Below, one piece after another: positions 8,660 to 17,477 of a stretch of DNA of 64,000 nt (its first letter is position 1; each line of letters starts with the position of its first letter). The notes beneath the pieces were generated by a model. It saw only the letters and a list, made by a program, of their open reading frames with translations, was not told where the DNA came from and did not search any database. The position numbers were made by a program, and so were the translations under genes. The stretch is taken from positions 495,146 through 559,145 of the forward strand of contig NZ_VCRA01000001.1 in the NCBI RefSeq assembly GCF_005938385.1, written 5' to 3'. The DNA comes from Paenibacillus mesophilus (GTDB taxonomy: Bacteria; Bacillota; Bacilli; Paenibacillales; NBRC-103111).

Positions 8660-10504
8660 ATGTGCGGAATAACGGGATGGATCGACTGGCGGAACGACTT
8701 GACGGGGCAAGCATCCGTGCTCGTCGATATGACCGAAACGATGGCGCTCCGCGGCCCGGATGCGTCCGGTACTTGGCTTTCCCGGCATTGCGCGCTCGGA
8801 CATCGCAGATTGAGCGTCATGGATCCGGCGAACGGGGCGCAGCCGATGACGCGGACGAAGAACGACGCCGACTACACGATCGTTTATAACGGGGAGCTGT
8901 ATAATGCGCCCGAATTGAGAAGGGAGCTCGAGCAAAGAGGCTATTCGTTCTCGACAAACTGCGATACGGAGGTGCTGCTCGTCTCCTACATCGAATGGGG
9001 CCGCGCCTGTCTGGACCGGCTGAACGGCATATTCGCCTTCGCGGTGTGGAATAGCGAAGAGCAGTCGCTGTTTCTGGCCAGAGACCGGCTCGGCGTCAAA
9101 CCGCTCTTCTATGCGGAACGGGGCGGCCTTTTCGCATTCGGCTCCGAGCCGAAAGCGATTCTCGCCCATCCCGGCTTTCCGGCGGAAATCGACCGCGAAG
9201 GGATGGCCGAACTGTTCGTCATCGGGCCGGCCCGGACACCGGGGCATGGTGTATATAAGCATTTTGCCGAATTGAAGCCCGGGCATTTCATGATCGTCGA
9301 CACCTCCGGTGTGTCGATCCGCACGTACTGGAAGCTGGAAAGCAGGCCGCACGAGGAAGACGTTGAAGCTACGGCCGCCCGAATACGCGAGCTGCTGCTC
9401 GATACGGTGGAGCGGCAATTGATCTCCGACGTTCCGGTCTGCACGCTATTGTCGGGAGGTCTCGATTCCAGCGCCTTGACGGCAATCGCGGTACAGTATT
9501 ACAACCGGACCGGCCAGGGCATCATCGATACGTACTCCGTCGACTATGTCGACAACGACAAGCATTTCAAGGCGAACGTATTTCAGCCGAACTCGGACGC
9601 CCCTTGGATCCAAAGGATGGTCGACGTTCTCGGCACCCGGCACCATAACATTTCCTTCGACACGCCGGAGCTCGTCGATTCGCTGCTCGACGCGATGCGG
9701 GCGCGCGATATGCCCGGCATGGCCGATGTGGACGGCTCCCTGTACTTGTTTTGCCGCGAAATCAAGAAAGGGGCCACCGTAGCCTTATCCGGCGAAGCGG
9801 CCGACGAAATATTCGGCGGCTATCCTTGGTTTCACCGCGAAGAATCGTTGAACGCCGATACGTTCCCTTGGTCGTTATCCGCGGGGATCCGCACCGATTT
9901 GCTGAACAAGGATACCGCGGACTGGCTGCGGCCCCGCGACTATTTGGACGAACGGTACCGCCAAGCGTTGGAAGAGGTGCCGTACTTGCCGGGCGAAACC
10001 GGAACGGTTCGCCGCATGCGCGAGATGTCGTATTTGAACATTACCCGCTTCATGCCGACGCTGCTCGACCGGAAAGACAGAATGAGCATGGCCGTAGGCT
10101 TGGAAGTCCGCGTCCCATACTGCGATCATAGGCTGGTCGAATACGTATGGAACGTTCCTTGGGAAATCAAGACGGCCGGCGACCGGGAGAAAGGCATTTT
10201 GCGCAAGGCGCTGAAAGACCTGCTGCCCGAAGACGTGCTGACCCGCAAAAAAAGCCCGTATCCGAAAACGCACAATCCGAACTATTTGGCCGCGACCCGC
10301 GCGTGGGTGCAGCGCATTCTGGACGACAGCTCATCGCCCGTGCTGCAATTCCTCGATGCGAATTATCTCCGCCGGCTCGTCTCTCCGGAGTCGACCACGA
10401 TGGATTTGCCTTGGTTCGGACAGCTCATGTCCGGTCCGCAGCTGTTCGCCTATATCGGTCAAATGGATGCGTGGCTTAGAGAGTACAAGGTTTCGATCCG
10501 TTAG
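8660..10504 (+). CDS. asnB: Asparagine synthetase (glutamine-hydrolysing)
   Basis: 614 residues behind GGGAGGATGAGG. Converts aspartate, glutamine and ATP to asparagine. The protein starts MCGITGW, so Cys2 becomes the N-terminal nucleophile of the class II glutaminase domain (residues 1-200, with GHRRLSVMDP and YNGELYN). The synthetase domain (about 230-600) has the ATP-pyrophosphatase loop SGGLDSSAL and later GEAADEIFGGYPWF. Length and architecture match AsnB of Bacillus and relatives. Some paralogues amidate cell wall or natural products instead; this one has no such neighbours. It is transcribed divergently from the RND exporter. Confidence 0.95.
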   Translation: MCGITGWIDWRNDLTGQASVLVDMTETMALRGPDASGTWLSRHCALGHRRLSVMDPANGAQPMTRTKNDADYTIVYNGELYNAPELRRELEQRGYSFSTNCDTEVLLVSYIEWGRACLDRLNGIFAFAVWNSEEQSLFLARDRLGVKPLFYAERGGLFAFGSEPKAILAHPGFPAEIDREGMAELFVIGPARTPGHGVYKHFAELKPGHFMIVDTSGVSIRTYWKLESRPHEEDVEATAARIRELLLDTVERQLISDVPVCTLLSGGLDSSALTAIAVQYYNRTGQGIIDTYSVDYVDNDKHFKANVFQPNSDAPWIQRMVDVLGTRHHNISFDTPELVDSLLDAMRARDMPGMADVDGSLYLFCREIKKGATVALSGEAADEIFGGYPWFHREESLNADTFPWSLSAGIRTDLLNKDTADWLRPRDYLDERYRQALEEVPYLPGETGTVRRMREMSYLNITRFMPTLLDRKDRMSMAVGLEVRVPYCDHRLVEYVWNVPWEIKTAGDREKGILRKALKDLLPEDVLTRKKSPYPKTHNPNYLAATRAWVQRILDDSSSPVLQFLDANYLRRLVSPESTTMDLPWFGQLMSGPQLFAYIGQMDAWLREYKVSIR

Positions 10505-10514
10505 CATCGTTTGC

Positions 10515-10701
10515 TAACGGAACTGAATTCCGTTATCGGGCGCTTCAACGAGCATGATGCTAAAATAGCGGAACTGTATTCCGGTATTCGGCTACTTTTC
10601 CTTTTGTGAAGCAAAAATCAGTCATATAGCGCATTTCAGTTCCGTTATTTACGTGAACTGCTGTGATATATCCGATTTAGCGGAATATAGCTCCGTTAAT
10701 A
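10515..10701. repeat. Array of four quasi-palindromes, copy 1 of a dispersed repeat
   Basis: Four motifs of the type TAGCGGAACTGTATTCCGTTA occur at about 10515-10538, 10566-10590, 10628-10650 and 10678-10700. The linkers include AAGCAAAAA. The same four-motif array with the same linker occurs at 41098-41281. It fills the gap after asnB. Confidence 0.8.
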
Positions 10702-10724
10702 GATAGGTTGTGTATAGGCATGGC

Positions 10725-10755
10725 AAAAACCCGAGGCTTCTGCCTCGGGTTTTTG
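10725..10755. terminator. Bidirectional terminator
   Basis: AAAAACCCGAGGC and GCCTCGGGTTTTT form a perfect 13-base-pair stem with a four-base loop. T-runs on both strands let it end asnB-side transcription and the rph operon. Confidence 0.9.
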
Positions 10756-10776
10756 ATCCATTTATGCGCTGCATAT

Positions 10777-10965
10777 TCACGTCTCCATAAGACGCCGCGC
10801 TTCCCGAAGCGCCGCAAGCAGCTCGTCCAACTCGGCCGCATCCAGCCGGAGCGTCATATATGACGGAACGAGACCTCCGTCGTTCACTTCAAGCATCGCC
10901 GTCTTGTCGCTCTTGTCGTATCTTACCTCGATCCGATCGCCGGACAACAGAGTTTGCCACATCAT
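10777..10965 (-). CDS. Small conserved-type hypothetical protein
   Basis: 62 residues, starting MMWQTLLSGDRIEVRYD, with an acidic C-terminal helix (LDAAELDELLAALREARRLM). No signal peptide, membrane segment or known motif. It starts 7 bases after rdgB ends and stops just before a terminator, so it is the last gene of the rph-rdgB transcript. The tight spacing and the terminator support it as real. Function not recognised. Confidence 0.65.
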   Translation of the reverse strand: MMWQTLLSGDRIEVRYDKSDKTAMLEVNDGGLVPSYMTLRLDAAELDELLAALREARRLMET

Positions 10966-10972
10966 CGCTCAT

Positions 10973-11650
10973 TCACCTTTCCAATCGGACGCCGGAATCG
11001 CGGAGCAGCTCCTCCAGCTTGTGCAGTGCACGCGCTCGGTGGCTGAGCGCATTTTTGCGCTCCATCGGCAGCTCGGCCATCGTCTGGCCGAATTCGGGAA
11101 TATAGAACAGCGGATCATAGCCGAAGCCGTTTGCGCCGATAGGCGTATCGATGACGACTCCCTCGCAATACCCTTCCACCTGCACGGGATGCGACTTCGG
11201 ATCATACAGAGCCAACGCGCACACGAACCGGGCTTTGCTCAGCAGTCGGACTTCCCGGCCGTCGGCAAACGCCGGTTCGGCAGCAATGCGTCCAGCCTTT
11301 ACAAGAAGATCCAGCTCGCTCAGCAGCTTCGCATTGTTGTCGGCATCCTTGGCCCCGGCTCCGGCGAATCTCGCGGAGTAGACGCCGGGACGCCCGTCCA
11401 GTGCATCGACGCACAAACCGGAATCGTCGGCAAGCGCGGGTACCCCGAGCCGCTCCGCTACCGTCTTCGCCTTAATGAGCGCATTGGCGGCGAACGTCTC
11501 GCCATCCTCCACGATATCCGGAATATCCGGATAATCGTTCAGGCTGCGCACCGTGATACCGAGCGGCTCGAACAGCGACGCAAACTCGCGGGCTTTGCCC
11601 GCGTTACGGGTGGCGATGACAAGCTCCTTATTTTCTGGCGTTAGCGGCAT
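10973..11650 (-). CDS. rdgB: XTP/dITP diphosphatase (HAM1/RdgB)
   Basis: 225 residues. Hydrolyses non-canonical purine nucleoside triphosphates (ITP, dITP, XTP) to the monophosphates, keeping them out of DNA and RNA. Family motifs: the N-terminal [13 protein letters not shown] substrate loop, [11 protein letters not shown], the [12 protein letters not shown] metal site with GVYSARFAG, and [19 protein letters not shown] near the C-terminus. It overlaps the end of rph by 23 bases (11628-11650), the usual rph-rdgB gene order in Firmicutes. Confidence 0.95.
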   Translation of the reverse strand: MPLTPENKELVIATRNAGKAREFASLFEPLGITVRSLNDYPDIPDIVEDGETFAANALIKAKTVAERLGVPALADDSGLCVDALDGRPGVYSARFAGAGAKDADNNAKLLSELDLLVKAGRIAAEPAFADGREVRLLSKARFVCALALYDPKSHPVQVEGYCEGVVIDTPIGANGFGYDPLFYIPEFGQTMAELPMERKNALSHRARALHKLEELLRDSGVRLER

Positions 11651-12392
11651 CGGTACCGACCCCCACTACAGCTGTCAACGGACCGAGCGTTTCCTTCTGC
11701 TTTCCGATCATCGATTGAATACCAGTCTCGGCCGCCGCCAGCAGCTCGTTAAGCTCCTCGCGGGTAAACGGCGACTCTTCCCCCGTCCCCTGCACCTCGA
11801 CGAACTTCCCTTGCCCGGTCATGACGACGTTCATATCGACCTTGGCCTGCGAATCTTCCTCGTAATTGAGGTCGAGGCATACTTGATTTTTGACGACACC
11901 GACGCTGACGGAAGCCAAATAATCGGTAATCGGCGATTTGCTCAGCTTCTGGTCGCGCATCAGCTTGTTGACCGCGAAGCATAACGCGATAAAGGACCCC
12001 GTAATCGACGTAGTGCGCGTGCCTCCGTCGGCCTGGATCACATCACAATCGAGCGTAATCGTCCGTTCTCCAAGCGCTTCCAGGTTGACGACCGAGCGCA
12101 GCGCGCGTCCGATCAGCCGCTGGATTTCCATCGTCCGGCCGCCTACTTTTCCTTTGGCCGCTTCCCGCTGGTTGCGCACCTGGGTGGCCCGCGGCAGCAT
12201 CGAATATTCGGCCGTTATCCAGCCCCGTCCTTGCCCTTTCATGAAAGGAGGCACCCTCTCCTCGATCGAGGCGGTGCAGATCACCTTCGTGTCGCCTACC
12301 TCGATGAGTACGGAGCCTTCCGCATGCTTGATATAATGGGGCGTAATCGTAACCGCCCTCGTTTCGTCGTATCGTCTGCCGTCGGTTCTCAT
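11628..12392 (-). CDS. rph: Ribonuclease PH
   Basis: 254 residues. A phosphorolytic 3'-to-5' exoribonuclease that trims the 3' ends of tRNA precursors. Seen: N-terminal [29 protein letters not shown], the [11 protein letters not shown] motif and [20 protein letters not shown], which are characteristic. First gene of the rph-rdgB-small protein operon. The 209 bases upstream contain the operon's promoter region and the hairpin after the gerM-like gene. Confidence 0.96.
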   Translation of the reverse strand: MRTDGRRYDETRAVTITPHYIKHAEGSVLIEVGDTKVICTASIEERVPPFMKGQGRGWITAEYSMLPRATQVRNQREAAKGKVGGRTMEIQRLIGRALRSVVNLEALGERTITLDCDVIQADGGTRTTSITGSFIALCFAVNKLMRDQKLSKSPITDYLASVSVGVVKNQVCLDLNYEEDSQAKVDMNVVMTGQGKFVEVQGTGEESPFTREELNELLAAAETGIQSMIGKQKETLGPLTAVVGVGTDAANARK

Positions 12393-12489
12393 GCTGGCAC
12401 CCCCGTCTGTTGTTTGCCGAATATAGCCTACCTCATTTTACCAAACACCGGATCGAAAAGAAACCGCAAACCCGGCTGTTAAAGTTTAC

Positions 12490-12549
12490 AACCGGAAAGC
12501 GATGCTTATCCGGCGGAACGGGTCCGCTCTGACAGCATCGCTTCCGGTC
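12490..12549 (-). terminator. Hairpin after the gerM-like gene
   Basis: ACCGGAAAGCGATGCT (12491-12506) pairs with AGCATCGCTTCCGGT (12534-12548) with one bulge. It lies 50 bases past the stop of the gene ending at 12601. There is no clear T-run, so the terminator function is tentative. Confidence 0.5.
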
Positions 12550-12600
12550 ATACATTTCTTCTTCCAAATATGCCCGAATGACTTCGACGGCACAACGGAT

Positions 12601-13641
12601 TTACATTTTTATCGCGTTGACATTGGTCGGACGGGATACCGGCTTGCTGTAGCTCTGATTATCGGTGGAAGTCACTTTGACATCGTTGTTGACCATAATC
12701 TGCACCTTCGAGTCGCCGGCGATCTCAGTCAAAGACAGGACGATCGACTGCAGCGCCTCTCCGGGAGCTTTGCGGTCCGGACCGAGCAAAGTATCCGTAA
12801 AGTTGACCGTAATTATGCCGTTCGCCGAATCGATCTTCGGTACGTCAACCGTAGATTGCATAACCGAGAACAAATTGTTCCGCATCGGGCCGGCGATCAG
12901 CTGCTCGATCGTCGCTTTGGCTTTATCTTCCGTACGCTTCACCATTCGGGTGATAGGCACGTAATACGAGTTGCTGCCGTCCGATTGACCGAGGAAGTAT
13001 AGCGTAACCGGCGTAGTCTGCCCGTAATCGGCGCCTTCCGCCCGCTCCAGATTGATTCCCATCGCCCGGCTAAGCGCCCCGACGATCGGCAGGCGGCCTT
13101 TCGGCATCTCCTTCAGCTCTTTGCCCTCAACCCAGATCCGCACTTCGTTCACGTTCGGAAATCCGGTCAAAGTCCACGTGACGGCTTCCAATATTTTGCG
13201 CTCATCGGCGGCGGAGTAGTTATTGAATTCTTTGGAAAAATCGACGGTCGCAACCTTTTTGTCTTTGTTGATGTCAAGTCCTTTGACGGTCGTCCCTTTC
13301 GGAAGCAGTCCTTTGAAGCCTGCCGGCAGCAATGTTTTCGCCGCGCCGTCCTCCACCATATATTCCAGCGTAGTGCGGGCGACGGCGTCCGTTTTCGGAA
13401 TATGCACCGTTACCGGAGCGACATAGTTGTTTATATCTTTCATATACATGGTGACCTGTATGCCTTGCTGAACTTGAGCGCTGGTCGGAACAGCCTCGCC
13501 CGTCTTCCCGTTCGTGCCCGCTACGTTTTGCGGCGGATCGATTTCCTGGCTTTCCTTCGATTTCAGCACCGAGCATCCGGACGTCAGCAGGACGGTAACC
13601 CCCGCGATCGCAGCCCATTTGGTCCACTTCGTCAGTCTCAT
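12601..13641 (-). CDS. gerM: GerM-like lipoprotein with two GerMN domains
   Basis: 346 residues behind AGGAGGATTCCCA. The signal peptide ends in a lipobox (LLTSGC, Cys about residue 23). Two repeats of the GerMN domain are visible: the first around residues 60-180 (VTMYMKDINNYVAPVTVHIPK, AVTWTLTGFPNVNEVRIWVEG) and the second around 205-325 (VTLYFLGQSDGSNSYYVPITR, SLTEIAGDSKVQIMVNND). In Bacillus GerM is a mother-cell lipoprotein that takes part in the sporulation channel and in germination. This indicates an endospore former. Monocistronic by position. Confidence 0.9.
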   Translation of the reverse strand: MRLTKWTKWAAIAGVTVLLTSGCSVLKSKESQEIDPPQNVAGTNGKTGEAVPTSAQVQQGIQVTMYMKDINNYVAPVTVHIPKTDAVARTTLEYMVEDGAAKTLLPAGFKGLLPKGTTVKGLDINKDKKVATVDFSKEFNNYSAADERKILEAVTWTLTGFPNVNEVRIWVEGKELKEMPKGRLPIVGALSRAMGINLERAEGADYGQTTPVTLYFLGQSDGSNSYYVPITRMVKRTEDKAKATIEQLIAGPMRNNLFSVMQSTVDVPKIDSANGIITVNFTDTLLGPDRKAPGEALQSIVLSLTEIAGDSKVQIMVNNDVKVTSTDNQSYSKPVSRPTNVNAIKM

Positions 13642-13833
13642 TGGGAATCCTCCTCTTCTTATCTTGTACTATTATGTATACGAGCCCTTCGCCGTTTTAT
13701 AACAACGGAATCGGTTTTCTTCCGACCGAATTTGTCCATGAGCCTCGCAAACTTTCTCCATGAATTCATGTTGAAAAAGGACGGTTTTGGCAACAATGAA
13801 TGAGATACGATGTGACGAAACGGAGGATGCATC

Positions 13834-14361
13834 ATGGATTACAGCCTGAACAGCCGCAGCGTTGCGGAAGCTACGGAGCATTGGCTTCGCCGGCGGGGAG
13901 TCGACAAGAGGGAAATCGGGGAGCTGGTCATGTTCCTGCAGAAAGAGTACTATCCCGGCCTGACGATGGAGGAGTGCATGGATTCCGTCGAGCGGGTGCT
14001 TTCCAAGCGGGAAGTCCAGAACGCGGTTTTGACGGGAATCCAGCTGGACGTATTGGCGGAGGAAGGCAAGCTGTTTGCGCCTTTGCAGGATATCGTCCTG
14101 AACGACGAAGGGCTGTACGGATGCGACGAAGTACTGTCGCTGTCCATCGTCAACGTATACGGAAGCATCGGATACACCAACTTCGGATATATCGACAAGA
14201 TGAAGCCGGGCATTCTGAAACGGTTGAACGAGAAAAACGGCAAAGACGTCCACACGTTCCTCGACGACATCGTCGGCGCCGTCGCGGCGGCGGCAAGCAG
14301 CCGGATCGCCCACCGGAAGCAAGCGGAGAAGGAGACGGACGAGTATGTAGATGAAGCATGA
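13834..14361 (+). CDS. Phosphatidylglycerophosphatase A-related protein (YutG type)
   Basis: 175 residues behind CGGAGGATGCATC. It matches the soluble-looking YutG branch of the PgpA family, which in Bacillus dephosphorylates phosphatidylglycerol phosphate to phosphatidylglycerol. Seen: an N-terminal helical region (ATEHWLRRRGVDKREIGELV), a central conserved part (YGSIGYTNFGYIDKMKPGIL) and the C-terminal HTFLDDIVGAVAAAASSRIAH signature. No strong membrane helix apart from the C-terminal Ala-rich segment. The gene is alone on its strand between the gerM-like gene and a convergent dioxygenase. Confidence 0.85.
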   Translation: MDYSLNSRSVAEATEHWLRRRGVDKREIGELVMFLQKEYYPGLTMEECMDSVERVLSKREVQNAVLTGIQLDVLAEEGKLFAPLQDIVLNDEGLYGCDEVLSLSIVNVYGSIGYTNFGYIDKMKPGILKRLNEKNGKDVHTFLDDIVGAVAAAASSRIAHRKQAEKETDEYVDEA

Positions 14362-14373
14362 GCGCGAAAAAAC

Positions 14374-14408
14374 AACCCCCGTATCCCGCTTCCGGGACTT
14401 CGGGGGTT
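14374..14408. terminator. Terminator between convergent genes
   Basis: AACCCCC...GGGGGTT, with an inner CCCG/CGGG stem. Six T follow on the minus strand, so it mainly ends the dioxygenase gene; it can also serve the plus-strand gene ending at 14361. Confidence 0.75.
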
Positions 14409-14424
14409 CTTCATTTCCCGTAAC

Positions 14425-15192
14425 TTAAAACTGCATGCAAAGGTAGCTTAACGTTCCCATGTCATAGCTGCGGTGAATCACTTCCGGCTTGCGCCCCGGG
14501 TCGCCGCTTCCCATCGCGATGAACAGCGGAACGAAATGCTCCGCCCGGGGTACCGCCATGCGGGCATGCGGCGCTTTCCCCGCATACTCGAAGAGCGCTG
14601 CCGTATCGCCCTTCCCGATCTGCTCGATCAGCCAGTCGTCGAATTCGACCGCCCACGGCTCGGCCGTCTTTTGCCCCCATTTAATAATTCGCAAATTGTG
14701 CACGGTCACTCCGCTGCCGATAACCAATATATCGTCGTCGCCCAGCCCGCGCAGCGCTTCCCCGATCTTGAACTGCTCTTCGGGCGGCAAATAAGGATTC
14801 ACCGAAACTTGCACGACTGGAATATCCGCTTCCGGATACATCCGGTGCAGCAGCGTCCAGGAGCCGTGATCCAATCCTCTCGACTTATCCTCGGCGAACT
14901 CGATTCCATGCTTGCTCAGACGATCCTTCACGATGCCGGCAACTACGCTCGAGCCTCTCGCCGGATATTTTACCCGGTACAACTCATCGGGAAAGCCCCC
15001 GAAATCGTATATCGTCTCATAGACATCATCGGAGGAGGATACGGTCGTGACCGGCTGCTCCCAATGCGCGGTGAACACTACGATCGCCTTCGGCTTCATC
15101 TTGCCGGCAAGCTCGGACAGAAAGCGCGTATAGTCGGTTTGTTCGATAGCAAGCATCGGCGATCCGTGCGCCAAAAAGAGGGATGGAACCAT
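14425..15192 (-). CDS. LigB-family extradiol ring-cleavage dioxygenase (YgiD/4,5-DOPA dioxygenase type)
   Basis: 255 residues behind GGAGG. The class III extradiol dioxygenase fold uses non-haem iron or zinc. Family motifs: N-terminal PSLFLAHGSPMLA with a metal His, VFTAHWE, GLDHGSWTLLHRMYPEADIPV with the second conserved His, and C-terminal AEHFVPLFIAMG. The family opens catechol or DOPA rings, but the natural substrate of bacterial YgiD-like proteins is mostly unknown. The promoter carries a dyad suited to a quinone- or catechol-responsive repressor. Confidence 0.88.
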   Translation of the reverse strand: MVPSLFLAHGSPMLAIEQTDYTRFLSELAGKMKPKAIVVFTAHWEQPVTTVSSSDDVYETIYDFGGFPDELYRVKYPARGSSVVAGIVKDRLSKHGIEFAEDKSRGLDHGSWTLLHRMYPEADIPVVQVSVNPYLPPEEQFKIGEALRGLGDDDILVIGSGVTVHNLRIIKWGQKTAEPWAVEFDDWLIEQIGKGDTAALFEYAGKAPHARMAVPRAEHFVPLFIAMGSGDPGRKPEVIHRSYDMGTLSYLCMQF

Positions 15193-15219
15193 AAGTGCGC
15201 CTCCATTCGTTTGAAAGTA

Positions 15220-15266
15220 ACTTACTTTATGTAAGTAAGTGTATAATAATTACTGCAGGATGTCAA
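15220..15266 (-). promoter_or_regulatory. SigA-type promoter and operator of the dioxygenase gene
   Basis: On the minus strand TTGACA (15266-15261) and a TATTATAC region (15248-15241) form a good -35/-10 pair. The dyad ACTTAC-TTTAT-GTAAGT (15220-15236) lies at the start-point side of the -10. TTACTTAC/GTAAGTAA dyads are typical of HxlR/DUF24 repressors such as YodB and CatR, which control dioxygenases in Bacillus. That assignment is by analogy. Confidence 0.6.
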
Positions 15267-15341
15267 GCGGATATCGCAAGCATTCCACCGCCGCTGTCCG
15301 TTTATGCAAGGGTGCCTTGTCGCCCCCGGAAATTCAACAAA

Positions 15342-15594
15342 GCGTCCGCCGTAACGGCGAACGCTCAGCTTGTCGAAAAAGTCAAAAAGAGAGACTTGTA
15401 ATACCAAAAGAGGTGGGGGAGATGTGCGTAAAGCGAAGCGGCTGACTTTAAAATCGTGTTGTACCCACTTAAACTCCAAAAAAACAACATGATTTTAACG
15501 GAAGTGGAGCGCATTCCCCCACCTCTTGCCTTCAGCGCTCCCTCTCTTTGCAGAATTTTCCAACAGTATCAGCGCCCGCCGTAACGGCGGACGC
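15342..15594. repeat. 253-base imperfect palindrome (MITE-like or large RNA hairpin)
   Basis: The ends (GCGTCCGCCGTAACGGCG at 15342 and its near complement ending at 15594) are inverted. Further nested arms: AGAGGTGGGGGA (15409-15420) with TCCCCCACCTCT (15515-15526), and TTAAAATCGTGTTGT (15448-15462) with ACAACATGATTTTAA (15484-15498). No gene was found in it. It directly abuts the stop of the hydrolase gene at 15614. Confidence 0.75.
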
Positions 15595-15613
15595 ACCATT
15601 TGCTCCAGCTTGT

Positions 15614-16588
15614 TTAATTCAACGCGTACAAAACGACCCCGTCGCCCTCGAGTTCCCGGACACGGCCTTCGTCCCGCAAATAGAACAGGTGCGCGATCGT
15701 CTCCGACAGCGCGAACCTCAGCTGGTGGATCGACAACCGGTCGCCGAAGAAGTCGCGGCATAGCGCATACGAAGTGCGGGGCTCGTCCAGCTTCGCTTCC
15801 ATGGCGGCAAGCCGCTCCTCATGATGCCGGATGATTTGCCCGGTCCGCTCCGCAAACGTACGGAACGGGTCCCGGTGACCGGGGAATGCCAGCTCCACCT
15901 TGAGCTTGCCCACCTCATCCAGACTGTGCAAATAGGAACGGAGCGGGTTGTCGTCGAACCCCGGTATATAGCTGACATTCGGCGTTATTTGCGGCAGCAC
16001 GTGATCGCCGCAAAACAGCTCCGACCGCTCCTCGTCCAGAAAGCATACGTGGCCGGCGGCATGCCCCGGCGTGACGAAAGGTTGGTACGTCCGGTCGCCT
16101 ATCTTGTACGGCCGCTCCGTATCGATGACGGTCAACTGCGGCTGCGGAGACAGCTGGGGAATAAAGCTTGTCATATGCTCGGCCATCGGAGCGAGCGTTT
16201 CCTCGTCCATCCCATGGCGGCGGAACAGCTCCAGCAGCTCGGCGCTCATCGTCTCGCCCTCTCCCCACAACGCCCGGACTTGCTCCATGCCCGTACCGGA
16301 AATGTGCACCTCCGCGCCGGACCGTTCCTGGAACCAGCCGCTTAGCCCGTAGTGGTCGGGGTGATGGTGCGTCAAGACGATTTTCTCCAATGCGCCAATG
16401 GGCAAGCCGAGCTCCTCCAGCGCGCCGTTCCACAGCTGCTCCGCCTCTGGCGTGCGCAGGCCCGGATCAATCAAAGTCCAGCCGGAGCGGGAGATGACGA
16501 CGTAGCTGTTCACCCACCTAAGAGGGAACGGAAGCGGGACTTTGACTTGAATGATCGTATCGCTCAAATGAATAATCGGTTTAATCAC
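15614..16588 (-). CDS. Metallo-beta-lactamase-fold hydrolase
   Basis: 324 residues. The dinuclear metal site is intact: THHHPDHYGLSG (HxHxDH), a His in TPGHAAGHVCF, the Asp in LFCGDHVLP and a C-terminal His in AFPGHRDPF. After the core a helical domain (about 245-324, HHEERLAAMEAK and LSIHQLRFALSETIAHLFYL) resembles the C-terminal extension seen in glyoxalase II-like and lactonase-like members. The substrate is not predictable. It starts 4 bases after the methyltransferase gene ends, so the two are co-transcribed. Confidence 0.88.
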   Translation of the reverse strand: MIKPIIHLSDTIIQVKVPLPFPLRWVNSYVVISRSGWTLIDPGLRTPEAEQLWNGALEELGLPIGALEKIVLTHHHPDHYGLSGWFQERSGAEVHISGTGMEQVRALWGEGETMSAELLELFRRHGMDEETLAPMAEHMTSFIPQLSPQPQLTVIDTERPYKIGDRTYQPFVTPGHAAGHVCFLDEERSELFCGDHVLPQITPNVSYIPGFDDNPLRSYLHSLDEVGKLKVELAFPGHRDPFRTFAERTGQIIRHHEERLAAMEAKLDEPRTSYALCRDFFGDRLSIHQLRFALSETIAHLFYLRDEGRVRELEGDGVVLYALN

Positions 16589-16592
16589 GGAG

Positions 16593-17324
16593 TCATCCTT
16601 CCTTCGTTCCGGTCAGTATAAGTCTCGGCGAGCTTTTCCGCTCGTAGCTTCTTCCGTCGTAGCCGCCGAATACGCCGTCGATGCGCAGCTTCGCCCCAGT
16701 CATCATCGCCTTGAAGTGGTCTAAGCCATAGCATTTGACTTGCTCGGTGTACTGTCTCTCCGGCTTGCCCGGTTCGCGGATGGCGATGCTTTTGCTTATG
16801 AAGCCTTCTTCCACCGTACGTCGCTCTTCGATGAGCCAGCCGCCTTCCCGCCGGACCGTTTGCGGCACCAGATGAGCCTCAACATACGGTGCGTTCAGGA
16901 AGTCGACGATAAATCGTCCTTCCGGCTTCAATACCCGCGCGATTTCGCGAATTACTTTCTCGTTCTCGGCATCGCTCGCGAAATAACCGAACGACGTGAA
17001 CAAATTGACTACCGCGTCGAACGGTCCGTCCGCCGGTATGCTCCGCATATCTCCTTGCAGCCATTCGACGCGTCCATCCTCATCGCGTTTGCGCGCTTCC
17101 GCCAGCAGCACCTCGGATAAGTCCACTCCGGTCACGCTGTAGCCGAAATCGGCGAGCGCCATCGAGTGACGCCCCATTCCGCAGCACAGATCGAGTACCT
17201 CGGCCCCTGCGGGCAGTCCGAGCCACCCGATCATCGTTTTCACTTCATCGTAAGCTCCGGCCGTGTCGCGATGCTTGTAGACGATCAAATAATCGCTGCC
17301 GAAGCTTTCTTCATACCATCCCAT
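16593..17324 (-). CDS. Class I SAM-dependent methyltransferase
   Basis: 243 residues from the ATG giving MGWYEESFG. The open frame continues upstream to 17465 but that part has no good ribosome binding site and runs into a terminator. Motif I is VLDLCCGMGRHSMALA; acidic motif TGVDLSEVLL; motif II around GPFDAVVNLFTSFGYF; motif III around LKPEGRFIVDF. Typical of the YcgJ/SmtA-like group with an added C-terminal beta domain (RRTVEEGFISKSI). Substrate unknown. Upstream partner of the hydrolase gene. Confidence 0.88.
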   Translation of the reverse strand: MGWYEESFGSDYLIVYKHRDTAGAYDEVKTMIGWLGLPAGAEVLDLCCGMGRHSMALADFGYSVTGVDLSEVLLAEARKRDEDGRVEWLQGDMRSIPADGPFDAVVNLFTSFGYFASDAENEKVIREIARVLKPEGRFIVDFLNAPYVEAHLVPQTVRREGGWLIEERRTVEEGFISKSIAIREPGKPERQYTEQVKCYGLDHFKAMMTGAKLRIDGVFGGYDGRSYERKSSPRLILTGTKEG

Positions 17325-17417
17325 CGGTAAACTGCACACTCCTGTCCATAAACCGATCTTTCCTTTATGTAGCACGATTGATATCGATTGTACCATTGTA
17401 CGCTTTCGGGGAAAAGC

Positions 17418-17455
17418 AAAAAAGAACACTCCCGCATCAAGAGGCGGGAATGTTC
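17418..17455 (-). terminator. Terminator after the oxidoreductase gene
   Basis: On the minus strand GAACATTCCCGC pairs with GCGGGAGTGTTC and is followed by six T. It ends the AraC/epimerase/oxidoreductase group. Confidence 0.88.
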
Positions 17456-17477
17456 CTTGTCTCAACCGATTCCATTG

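Noticed and set aside
8429..9418. N-terminal extension of the RND exporter by more than 300 residues
   Set aside because: The extension lies antisense to asparagine synthetase. A good start with ribosome binding site is at 8428 and gives the normal family length.
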